Shown here one piece after another: positions 12,140-19,280 of a stretch of 64,000 bases of DNA. The translations under genes were made by a program, and so were the position numbers. The notes under the pieces were generated by a model. That model ran no database searches and was not told where the DNA came from. It saw only the letters and a list, made by a program, of their open reading frames with translations. The stretch spans positions 62,001-126,000 of the forward strand of contig NZ_JASNRC010000015.1 in the NCBI RefSeq assembly GCF_030411995.1, given 5' to 3'. Position 1 is the first letter of the stretch, and the number at the start of each line of letters is the position of its first letter. This DNA comes from Massilia sp. YIM B02769 (GTDB taxonomy: Bacteria > Pseudomonadota > Gammaproteobacteria > Burkholderiales > Burkholderiaceae_D).

Positions 12140-13168
12140 TCAGTCGTCCTCGGTTCCGGGTTGATCGGCCAGGCGATCATAACAGGGCCGCAGGCGGGTG
12201 CCGACAATCGCGGCCACGGCCGGGTCGTCGGGCGCCATCGCGCCGGCATCGACCAGCAGGCGCAGCTTGGCCAGGCGGTCGCCGGTGGCCAGCACCTGGG
12301 CCAGCGGCGTGGCGTCCGCGCGGCTGCCTTCGAGGATGGCGCCGGCCACGGTCTCCGGGAATTCCCAGTGCAGCGCAATGCCGTGGGCCATGCGCCGGGC
12401 GTATTCGAACAGGGCGGCGACGAAGGACCCGGACGCGGGCAGGACCGCGTCGTGGCAGACCTGGTCGATCAGGCGGAAGGCGACGATCAGGCCGACGTTC
12501 TGCACCAGCCCGGCGAGGAAGGCCTCGAAGGGATCGGCGCCGGTGGTGGGCGCCAGGGTGCTGGCGGCCAGCGCGCACTTTTCCGACTGGCGCCAGATCG
12601 GGGGCGCCACCTGTTTCGCGAAGCGCCCCGGCTGCATGCTCAGCACCGGCCGGAAGGCCACGCGCGCCAGCAGCATGCGCAGCCCGTTGCGGCCAAGGAG
12701 GATCAGGGCGCCGTCGATGGTGCGCACCGGCGTCGGCGGCCGGTACCAGGAACTGTTCGCCTCGCGGATGACCTCGCCCACCAGCACCACGTCCTGCGCC
12801 ACCAGGCGCGCGATGTCGGCGCCGGAGACGTCCTCGTCGCGCAGGCTGCGCAGCAAATCGGGGATGACGGCGGGCACGCGCGGCACCAGCTCGGCGGCGA
12901 CGGCCGGGGAGCGCGCCAGGCGCGCCAGCTCGGCCAGGATCAGCGCTTCGGTGGCGGGCGCGGCCTCATGCGCGATGTTGCCGGCCAGCCAGCAGTAGAA
13001 GCGGCGGTCGACTTCGGGCCCGGGGTCGGACAGGGCGGGCTCGGACTGCGCGGCCGGGGTGGCTTCAGGGGTGGCAGCAGGGGCGGATGCAGGCGTGGCA
13101 GCCTGGTCGGCCGGGCTTCCTGCTCGCCGTGGCGCGACGCCGAACAGGCGCGCGATCCAGTTTTTCAT
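12140..13168 (-). CDS. HDOD-domain signalling protein
   Basis: A 342-residue protein with an Ala/Pro-rich N-terminal segment (residues 15-50) and an HDOD domain over roughly residues 95-330 (helical features IARLVAQDVVLVGEVIREANSSWYR, LILLGRNGLRMLLARVAF, CALAASTLAP and FLAGLVQNVGLIVAF). HDOD domains resemble catalytically inactive HD phosphohydrolases and act in signalling or as scaffolds. No output domain is fused. It lies directly upstream of the 5'-nucleotidase with adjacent stop and start codons. Confidence 0.87.
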   Translation of the reverse strand: MKNWIARLFGVAPRRAGSPADQAATPASAPAATPEATPAAQSEPALSDPGPEVDRRFYCWLAGNIAHEAAPATEALILAELARLARSPAVAAELVPRVPAVIPDLLRSLRDEDVSGADIARLVAQDVVLVGEVIREANSSWYRPPTPVRTIDGALILLGRNGLRMLLARVAFRPVLSMQPGRFAKQVAPPIWRQSEKCALAASTLAPTTGADPFEAFLAGLVQNVGLIVAFRLIDQVCHDAVLPASGSFVAALFEYARRMAHGIALHWEFPETVAGAILEGSRADATPLAQVLATGDRLAKLRLLVDAGAMAPDDPAVAAIVGTRLRPCYDRLADQPGTEDD

Positions 13169-13280
13169 GATGGGAGTGTGTCGGCCGGAAGGAGCCGGAT
13201 TTTACCAAGCCGGAGCGCATGGCGCGTTCCGGCTGGTGCAGGCGTGCGGCATGCTGGCGCGCAGGCCGTGGTGCGGGGAC

Positions 13281-13538
13281 TCAGCGGCCGTTGTTCGGAT
13301 TCGTGGTGCTGGAGTTGCTGGTGGTTCCGGTGGAGCCGCTGATGCCGATATTCCCGTTGGGTTTCGGCGCCGGGTTCTCGGGCGACTCGGTCATGGGCGT
13401 GCTGCTGCCCGCACCGCTGGTCATGCTGCCGGACGTGCTCGAACCTGTCGACGAATTGGTGGTGCCAGTGGAGCTGCAGGCGGCCAGGCCCAGGCTCATC
13501 AGGCCGGCCAGGACGACGCTCGTGTAGGTGCGCTTCAT
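13281..13538 (-). CDS. Ser/Thr/Gly-rich small lipoprotein, paralogue 1
   Basis: An 85-residue predicted lipoprotein (MKRTYTSVVLAGLMSLGLAAC, lipobox LAAC). The mature part is low-complexity Ser/Thr/Gly/Asn and ends in PNNGR. It is a clear paralogue of the neighbour at 13791-14192: the same signal peptide, the same CSSTGT beginning of the mature protein and the same NNGR end. The ATG at 13538 opens the signal peptide. A shared upstream element, CGCTCGCATGATGG on the minus strand (13567-13580), starts 28 bases before the ATG in both copies. Function unknown. Confidence 0.78.
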   Translation of the reverse strand: MKRTYTSVVLAGLMSLGLAACSSTGTTNSSTGSSTSGSMTSGAGSSTPMTESPENPAPKPNGNIGISGSTGTTSNSSTTNPNNGR

Positions 13539-13691
13539 GGTTGTTCTCCGTTGGTAATCGAGGATTCCATCATGCGAGCGTCCCCATCCGTTTGCTATAG
13601 GATGGAAACGAGAGCCCTTGTAGGACATGCCGGACGATCAATCGGTTCGCCGGATGCCGGCCAGGCCGGGAAAGGGAAAGAAAAAAACGGG

Positions 13692-13738
13692 GCGGCGTCC
13701 CGTCCCTGCAGCCGTGGCTGCTCAGGACGGGACGCCGC
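13692..13738 (-). terminator. Terminator of the second Ser/Thr-rich lipoprotein gene
   Basis: A perfect 14-bp stem (13692-13705 with 13725-13738) encloses a 19-base loop that itself contains GCAGCC/GGCTGC. A run of A bases at about 13678-13687 reads as a long T-tract on the minus strand, so the hairpin terminates the gene ending at 13791. A GAAGCC hexamer repeated about four times follows at 13759-13783. Confidence 0.85.
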
Positions 13739-13790
13739 TGGTCATGCTGGCGTGTTTGCCGAAGCCGAAGCCGAAGCCGAAGCGGGGCGA

Positions 13791-14192
13791 TCAGCGGCCG
13801 TTGTTGCCGGTGCTTTGCGAGTTGCCGGCGCTGCCGCTGGTGCTGGTGCCCTGGACGGCGGTTTCGCGGGTGGTGCCTTGGGTGCCGATGGTGCCGGTGG
13901 TGCCGACCGAGCCCATGGTGCCGGTGGCGGTGCCGACCGAGCCGGTGGCCGGGGCAACATTGCCGCTCTTCGCGCCGGCGCCGCTGCCATAGTAGCCGCC
14001 GGTACCGGTGGTGCCGCTGTCGTCGGTGCGGTTGGCGTTGACGTCGCTGCCGCTGCTGGTCGAACCCGACATGCTTGCGCCGCTGGTGGCGCTGGCGCTG
14101 CCGTTCATCGAGTCGGTGCCGGTCGAGCTGCAGGCTGCCAGGCCGAGGGCCATCAGGCCCGCGAGCGTCGTGCTCATGATGGTGCGCTTCAT
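13791..14192 (-). CDS. Ser/Thr/Gly-rich small lipoprotein, paralogue 2
   Basis: A 133-residue predicted lipoprotein (MKRTIMSTTLAGLMALGLAAC, lipobox LAAC), longer than its neighbour because of an extended Gly/Thr repeat (TMGSVGTTGTIGTQGTT type, residues about 85-110). It shares with paralogue 1 the signal peptide, CSSTGT, the NNGR end and the upstream CGCTCGCATCATCG (14221-14234, minus strand), again 28 bases before the ATG. The duplication therefore covers promoter and gene. It ends in a strong terminator (13692-13738). Function unknown; the repeats suggest a surface or stress-related role only by inference. Confidence 0.78.
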   Translation of the reverse strand: MKRTIMSTTLAGLMALGLAACSSTGTDSMNGSASATSGASMSGSTSSGSDVNANRTDDSGTTGTGGYYGSGAGAKSGNVAPATGSVGTATGTMGSVGTTGTIGTQGTTRETAVQGTSTSGSAGNSQSTGNNGR

Positions 14193-14337
14193 GGTAATCC
14201 TCCTTGTTTGATTGACAGGACGATGATGCGAGCGATCTCGTCGGTACACCATAGGAACACGTCGGCCATTCGTGTAGGAGCAGCCGGACACATGCTTACC
14301 TTACAGACAGCCTGGCCGCCGTGCAGCGGCAGGCTAC

Positions 14338-16137
14338 TCAGGCGGTCCGTTCCCGCAGCCAGGCCACCAGCGCATCGGTGGGCAGCGGCCGGCTGTAGAA
14401 GTAACCTTGCCCCTTGGCGCAATGCTGGGCGCGCACGGCCAGCGCTTGCGCCTCGGTCTCGATGCCTTCGGCCACGGTGTTCATGCCCAGACTGCTGGCT
14501 ACCTTGACGGTGGCCTCGATCAGCACCTGGTGGTGGTGGCTGGTGTCGGCCTTGCAGACGAAGGAGCGGTCGATCTTCACGGTGTCGACCGGCAGCAGGT
14601 GCAGGCTCGACAGCGACGAATAACCGGTGCCGAAGTCGTCCAGCGCCAGCTTGATGCCGAGCGCCTTCAGCTCGTGCAGGCGCAGCTGGGTCTGCTCATC
14701 CTGGGCGGCCAGGCTTTCCGTCACCTCCAGCTGCAGGCTGGACGCTGCCATGCCCGTTTGCGCCAGGATGGCCGACACCTTCGCGGTCCAGTCGGGCTGG
14801 GCCAGCTGGGCGCGCGACAGGTTCACCGCGATCAGGCGCGGCGCGTTGGCCCCCAGTTCGGCCTGCCAGCGCATGAAGTCGGTGCAGGCGCGCAGCAGCA
14901 CGAAGTCGCCGATCTGGTCGATCAGGCCGCATTCCTCGGCCACGCCGATGAAGTCGAAGGGCGGCACCAGGCCGCGCACCGGATGCTGCCAGCGCACCAG
15001 GGCCTCGACCCCGGCCGCGTGATCGGTGCTGCCGTCCGGATTCAAACCGACCACCGGCTGGTAGACCACGAACAGCTGGTCCTCCGCCAGCGCGGTGCGC
15101 AGCTGGGCCTCGATGTCGGCGCGCCGGGCGGCGCGTTCGCGCATCGCTGCTTCGAACACGACATGGCGTGCGCCGCCGCCGCGCTTGGCTTCGACCATGG
15201 CGATGCTGGCGTCGCGCATCACGGCGTCGGCGTCGGCTGCGCCGTCAGCGCCAGCGCCCCAGAACACGCCGACGCTGGCGCGGCAGGCCACTTCGCGCCC
15301 GGCCACCATGTGCGGGCGCGACAGCAGGTCGACCAGGCGCAGCGCGGCGCGCTCGGCTTCGTCAAGGTGGCGCAGGCCGTCGAGCAGCACCACGAATTCG
15401 TCGCCGCCGACGCGCGCCACCAGGTGGCTGCTGCCGGCGGCGGCGTCGATGCGGCGCGCGCCGGGCAGCATGCCCCAGCCGCGCTCGGCCATCGCCGCCA
15501 GCAGTTCGTCGGCCAGCGTCACCAGCAGCTGGTCGCCAAGGGCCTGGCCGAGGGTGTCGTTGATCTGGCGGAAGCGGTCGAAGTTCAGGAACAGCAGGGC
15601 GAACACCGTCCCATTCTCGGGCCGCTTGAGTACCGTCTCCAGCTGCTCGCGCACCGCGGCGCGGTTCGGCAGGCGCGTGAGGGCGTCGGTGCGCGCCGCG
15701 CTGCGCAGGCGCCGGCGCAGCGTTTCCTGCTCGCGCTGCATCTCCAGCGTGGCGTCGGTGCTCACCGCCATCAGGCGCTGCGGGTCGAGTTTCATCAGGC
15801 TGATCGACAGCACCTGGGGCGCGCCCGGCGCCGTGTGGGCCTGGTCGAGCGGCACGCGCAGCGCCTCGCAGACCACGCCCGAGGGCTCGCCGAAGCTGTC
15901 GGCCAGCCCTTTCACCTGCGGCGCCACGGCATCGAGCACCGCGAACAGGTTGTCCAGGCCGGCGTCGGTGGCCAGCGGCATCAGGAGGCTCGACGCCATC
16001 GGGTTGAGCATGTCGACCGCGCCGGCGAGGTCGGTCTGCACCAGGCCGATCGGCGCGCGGTAGAGGAACTGGACCAGCGCCTCGTAGGCGTCGATGTTTT
16101 CAACCTGCATTGCGGCTTCGCTTTGGAATGTCTTCAT
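14338..16137 (-). CDS. PAS-GGDEF-EAL cyclic-di-GMP enzyme in the pyp operon
   Basis: A 599-residue protein with a PAS-like N-terminal domain (residues about 12-130), a GGDEF domain (about 145-315, intact RVGGDEFVVLL) and an EAL domain (about 335-590). The EAL active site looks complete: GVEALVRW, NLSRAQL, LEVTESL, DDFGTGYSSL, KIDRSF, AEGIET and QGYFYSRPL. It should hydrolyse c-di-GMP; the GGDEF half may be active or act as a GTP-sensing regulator, since no RxxD I-site stands at the expected distance. The PAS-like domain is paralogous to that of the upstream cyclase (shared EALxQFLYxAPxGLVQxDL). Its start overlaps the end of the upstream gene by 38 bp; ATG 16110 is an alternative. It is third in the pyp operon. 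Confidence 0.92.
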   Translation of the reverse strand: MKTFQSEAAMQVENIDAYEALVQFLYRAPIGLVQTDLAGAVDMLNPMASSLLMPLATDAGLDNLFAVLDAVAPQVKGLADSFGEPSGVVCEALRVPLDQAHTAPGAPQVLSISLMKLDPQRLMAVSTDATLEMQREQETLRRRLRSAARTDALTRLPNRAAVREQLETVLKRPENGTVFALLFLNFDRFRQINDTLGQALGDQLLVTLADELLAAMAERGWGMLPGARRIDAAAGSSHLVARVGGDEFVVLLDGLRHLDEAERAALRLVDLLSRPHMVAGREVACRASVGVFWGAGADGAADADAVMRDASIAMVEAKRGGGARHVVFEAAMRERAARRADIEAQLRTALAEDQLFVVYQPVVGLNPDGSTDHAAGVEALVRWQHPVRGLVPPFDFIGVAEECGLIDQIGDFVLLRACTDFMRWQAELGANAPRLIAVNLSRAQLAQPDWTAKVSAILAQTGMAASSLQLEVTESLAAQDEQTQLRLHELKALGIKLALDDFGTGYSSLSSLHLLPVDTVKIDRSFVCKADTSHHHQVLIEATVKVASSLGMNTVAEGIETEAQALAVRAQHCAKGQGYFYSRPLPTDALVAWLRERTA

Positions 16138-17470
16138 TGTCGTGTAAATGAGAAGTCCAGGCGGCGACGCAATTGCGCCCGCGGCCCTTGGCGAGGTACA
16201 GCGCCTGGTCGGCGCGCTTGATCAACCCGTCGATCCCTTCCTGGCCGGGCTGCCCCGGCACGCCCTCCAGCACGGCGACGCCGGCGCTGACAGTGTAGGC
16301 GATCTCGCCCATGTCGGTCGCCACCAGGCGCGTGGCCACCAGGGCGCGCAGGCGTTCGGCGCCGTTCAGCGCTTCCTGTTCGCCGGTGGAGGGCAGCAGC
16401 ACGGCGAATTCCTCGCCGCCCAGGCGCGCCACGGTGTCGACGATGCGGAAGGTGTCGCGCAGGGTATCGGCCAGGTCGCACAGCACGCGGTCGCCGGCCG
16501 GGTGGCCGTAGCGGTCGTTGATGTTCTTGAACAGGTCGGCGTCGAACAGGATCAGGGCCAGCGGACGCGGGGTGTGGGCGGCGCGGTCGAGTTCCAGCTC
16601 GGCGGCTTCGAAGAAGGCGCGCCGGTTCGCCAGGCCGGTGAGGTGGTCGCAAAATGCGGCCTGGCGCCGCTTCTCGCTGGCGGCGCGCTTGTCGCTGATG
16701 TCGCGCAGGATCAGGGCGTAGGCGGGCGCCTGCGGGTCGTCCAGCCCGAAGGCTTCGCGGTCAGGCAGGGGCGCGATCAGCGCGCTGCCCCAGAACTGGC
16801 TGCCGTCGGCGCGCAGGCGCAAGCCTTCGTCCAGGCTCCAGCCGTTGCGGTCGGATTCGCGCAGGCGGTCGAGCAGGTGCTCGGGCGTCATCGCGCCGGG
16901 CGGATAGAACACGGAATACGGCGAGCCGACCACGTGCTCGCCGAAGGCGGTGACGCGCGCGATGCTCTCGTTCCACTCGACGATGCGCCCGTCGCGGTCG
17001 ATCGACACCAGCGCATAGTCGCTGATGCGGGTCAGGATCGCGTTCAGCCAGGCGTCGCTCTGGCGCAGCTGGCGCTCGCGGCGCACCTCGGCGGTGACGT
17101 CCTGGATCACGGCCATGATGCGCGCCCCGTCGAGCTTCAGCAGCGTGAGCGAGAGGATCTGCGGCGCGCGCCTGGCGTGCTCGCCGGCGCGCAAGTGGAT
17201 GTGCAGGCCCTCGAACACCATGCCCTGTTCGCGCGGATACTGCGCGCACTGCAGGCGCAAGTCCGGCGCCACGCCTTCCAGCGCGCCGAACAGATTGGTC
17301 AGGCAGCCGTCGGGCGAGAGCGGCATCAGGAGCTGGGCCGAGATCGGGTTGATCATCGCGATCTCGCCGTCGAGATCGGCCTGCACCAGTCCTACCGGCG
17401 CCAGGTACAGGAACTGGATCAGGGCCTCGTGCTCGGCGCGCAAGGACTCCGGGCTGTCGTCCGGCAGCAT
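16100..17470 (-). CDS. PAS-PAS-GGDEF diguanylate cyclase in the pyp operon
   Basis: A 456-residue diguanylate cyclase. The first PAS-like region (residues about 12-135) matches that of the downstream EAL protein. A second, more typical PAS domain (about 140-275: DYALVSIDRDGRIVEWNES, VVGSPYSVFYP, ALILRDISD) precedes the GGDEF domain (about 285-445). The active motif is GGEEF and the metal site is FDADLFKNIND. An I-site RIVD stands five residues before the GGEEF motif, so product inhibition is expected. The ATG (17470) overlaps the pyp stop in a TGATG arrangement, implying translational coupling. I infer that PYP controls this enzyme by protein contact; nothing in the sequence proves it. Confidence 0.93.
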   Translation of the reverse strand: MLPDDSPESLRAEHEALIQFLYLAPVGLVQADLDGEIAMINPISAQLLMPLSPDGCLTNLFGALEGVAPDLRLQCAQYPREQGMVFEGLHIHLRAGEHARRAPQILSLTLLKLDGARIMAVIQDVTAEVRRERQLRQSDAWLNAILTRISDYALVSIDRDGRIVEWNESIARVTAFGEHVVGSPYSVFYPPGAMTPEHLLDRLRESDRNGWSLDEGLRLRADGSQFWGSALIAPLPDREAFGLDDPQAPAYALILRDISDKRAASEKRRQAAFCDHLTGLANRRAFFEAAELELDRAAHTPRPLALILFDADLFKNINDRYGHPAGDRVLCDLADTLRDTFRIVDTVARLGGEEFAVLLPSTGEQEALNGAERLRALVATRLVATDMGEIAYTVSAGVAVLEGVPGQPGQEGIDGLIKRADQALYLAKGRGRNCVAAWTSHLHDNEDIPKRSRNAG

Positions 17471-17856
17471 CAGCGGCGCTGGACCAGTACGTAGCGGTGG
17501 GCGCCGCCGGCGCTGGCCAGCAGGCGCAGCTTGACCTTGATCGGCCGCATGCGCAGGGTCAGCACATAGTCGATGGTGTCGTCGAGTTCGCTGCCTTCGT
17601 CGACGGCGTCCTCGAAGCGCTGGGCCACCATGAAATTGTTCAGGCAAGGCGCCACGTTCGTGAACAGCGGCTCGCCCAGCACGCGCTGCGGCGACAGGCC
17701 GGCCGCCTGCGATTCGACCGCGTTGTAGCGCTGGACGATGGTCTCGGCGTCGAAACCGATCACGCCGAATTCGAGGGCGTCGAGCTGTTCCTGGCTGCTG
17801 GCGTCGAGCAGGTCGGCGAGACCGCGCGTATCGAAAGTGGGGGTGGCGGTGGTCAT
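17470..17856 (-). CDS. pyp: Photoactive yellow protein (PYP) blue-light photoreceptor
   Basis: A 128-residue stand-alone PAS protein that aligns along its whole length with PYP of Halorhodospira halophila (compared from memory). The chromophore cysteine is present in NVAPC (Cys71 here, Cys69 in PYP), as are the two residues that hydrogen-bond the p-coumaroyl phenolate (Tyr44 and Glu48 in RYNAVE, equal to Tyr42 and Glu46) and a methionine at the Met100 position (Met103 in RMRPIKVK, after a one-residue insertion). Thr50 and Arg52 are replaced by Ala52 and Leu54. ATG 17856 has GGAG ten bases upstream; the extension to 17895 would need TTG. The gene is divergent from the PYP-type coumarate ligase and coupled to a cyclase. 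Absorption maximum and kinetics cannot be predicted. Confidence 0.93.
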   Translation of the reverse strand: MTTATPTFDTRGLADLLDASSQEQLDALEFGVIGFDAETIVQRYNAVESQAAGLSPQRVLGEPLFTNVAPCLNNFMVAQRFEDAVDEGSELDDTIDYVLTLRMRPIKVKLRLLASAGGAHRYVLVQRR

Positions 17857-18040
17857 GGTCGGTCGGCTCCGGTAGGTGACAGCAGGGATTGTCAAAATTG
17901 GCTATGGGAAACGGATGTTGGCAGCGTTCAGCAACTGTGTCAATTGTGCGCGCCATTGTCTTTACAATTGTCGTGTGTCGATTGACACATGTTGCTGTCG
18001 ACTGGCACCATCGCCAACTTTAATTGCCGAGATGGAAACA
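17857..18040. promoter_or_regulatory. Divergent pyp/pcl promoter region with palindromes
   Basis: A 184-bp A+T-richer region. It contains a perfect palindrome TGTGTCGATTGACACA (17974-17989), an inverted pair CAATTGT (17941-17947) and ACAATTG (17964-17970), and a related TGTGTCAATTGTG at 17936-17948. TTGACA-like hexamers occur on both strands inside these motifs. The arrangement suggests one regulator binding between the two divergent genes; no regulator gene is adjacent, so its identity is open. Confidence 0.5.
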
Positions 18041-19267
18041 ATGGAACAGTGTGCGCCTCGCCCGGCATGGTGGCAAGAAGAATCAGTGCTGCACCGCGTG
18101 GTCGTCGACCTGGTTGCGGCGGAGCTGGCGCTGGCGCGGCCCGGGCGGGTGCTGCCTTCGCCGCCCTGGCCCGCGGAGCGGGACCTGGCGCGCGATCTCG
18201 GTGCAGATTCGCTGGATTTGATGGGGGCGGCCACTGCGCTCGGCGATCTGTTTGGCTTTGGACGGGCAGGGATGGGCGATGCGCTGCTTGGGCGGCCGGT
18301 GCTGTCGGACTGGGTCGATGCCGCGCGCGCCAGCCTGGCCCGCTTCGACGCCGATCTCGTCTTTCGCACCTCGGGCAGTTCGGGCATGCCGAAGCGCTGC
18401 CCGCACCGGCTTGTGGATCTTTGGCGCGAGGTGGACGAGCTGGCGCGCGTAGTGCCGGGACGGCGGCGTGTGCTGAGCGCGGTGCCGGCGCACCATATCT
18501 ATGGTTTCCTGTTCACGGTGCTGTTGCCGCAGGCTTCAAGCCTCCCGCTGCCGGTGCTGGACGTGCGCGGCGGTTCGCCGGCGGCGCTTTCCGGCATGCT
18601 GCAGCCGGGCGACCTGGTCGTGGCGCATCCGGACTGGTGGCGCCAGGTGGCGGCGCTGGGGCTGGCGTTTCCGGACGATGTGGTGGGCGTGACGTCGACC
18701 GCGCCGTGTCCGGATGCGGTGGCGCGGGCACTGGCGGATGGCGGGCTGCGGCTGGTGCAGGTGTATGGGAGTTCGGAGACTGCGGGTGTCGGCTGGCGCG
18801 AGGCGGCGGGCGAGGCGTATCGGCTGTTTTCGTACTGGCGTGCGGCCGGCGGCGATGTGCTCGAACGTGAGCGAGCCGGAGGGAAGCCAGAGCGCCATTC
18901 CTTGCAGGACCGGTTGGAATGGTTGGATGAGGCGGCCTTCTTTCCTGCCGGGCGCATCGACCACGCGGTGCAGGTCGGCGGGACGAATGTGTTTCCGGCG
19001 TATGTGGGCGAGGTGCTGGCGCTGCATCCTGCGGTACGCGAATGCCATGTACGCGCCATGCGTGCGGACGAAGGCACGCGGCTGAAAGCGTTCGTGGTGC
19101 CGCGTGAAGATGCCGCCGATGTCGCGGCCTTGCGCTCGGAACTGACAGCCTGGCTTGCCGAGCGCCTGGCGGCGCCGGAACGGCCGGCAGCTTTCTCGTT
19201 CGGCCCAGCGTTGCCGCGCCAGCCGAATGGCAAGCTGACCGACTGGGTTATCGAGGCCTGGGCGTAA
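18041..19267 (+). CDS. pcl: 4-coumarate:CoA ligase of the PYP-chromophore family
   Basis: A 408-residue adenylate-forming enzyme of the short family that activates p-coumaric acid for attachment to PYP. Core motifs are visible: TSGSSGMPK (A3 P-loop), VQVYGSSETAG (A5), FFPAGRIDHAVQVGGTNVFP (A7/A8) and PRQPNGKL (A10 lysine). The N-terminal 100 residues hold a carrier-protein-like segment with DLGADSLDLM (Ser57), resembling a phosphopantetheine site, upstream of the adenylation core. Start: ATG 18041 or 18032, three codons apart; I take the second because GGA stands at a usable distance. It is divergent from pyp, and the pairing supports both calls. No tyrosine ammonia lyase, the usual source of coumarate, is in this window. 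Confidence 0.9.
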   Translation: MEQCAPRPAWWQEESVLHRVVVDLVAAELALARPGRVLPSPPWPAERDLARDLGADSLDLMGAATALGDLFGFGRAGMGDALLGRPVLSDWVDAARASLARFDADLVFRTSGSSGMPKRCPHRLVDLWREVDELARVVPGRRRVLSAVPAHHIYGFLFTVLLPQASSLPLPVLDVRGGSPAALSGMLQPGDLVVAHPDWWRQVAALGLAFPDDVVGVTSTAPCPDAVARALADGGLRLVQVYGSSETAGVGWREAAGEAYRLFSYWRAAGGDVLERERAGGKPERHSLQDRLEWLDEAAFFPAGRIDHAVQVGGTNVFPAYVGEVLALHPAVRECHVRAMRADEGTRLKAFVVPREDAADVAALRSELTAWLAERLAAPERPAAFSFGPALPRQPNGKLTDWVIEAWA

Positions 19268-19280
19268 CAGCCGGGTCAAA

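Noticed and set aside
13759..13783. GAAGCC hexamer repeat as a regulatory element.
   Set aside because: Only about four copies, just downstream of a stop codon, with no further support.
17470..17856. A generic PAS-domain protein unrelated to light.
   Set aside because: The collinear match to PYP with the Cys, Tyr and Glu chromophore residues plus the divergent PYP-type coumarate ligase makes the specific assignment much better supported.
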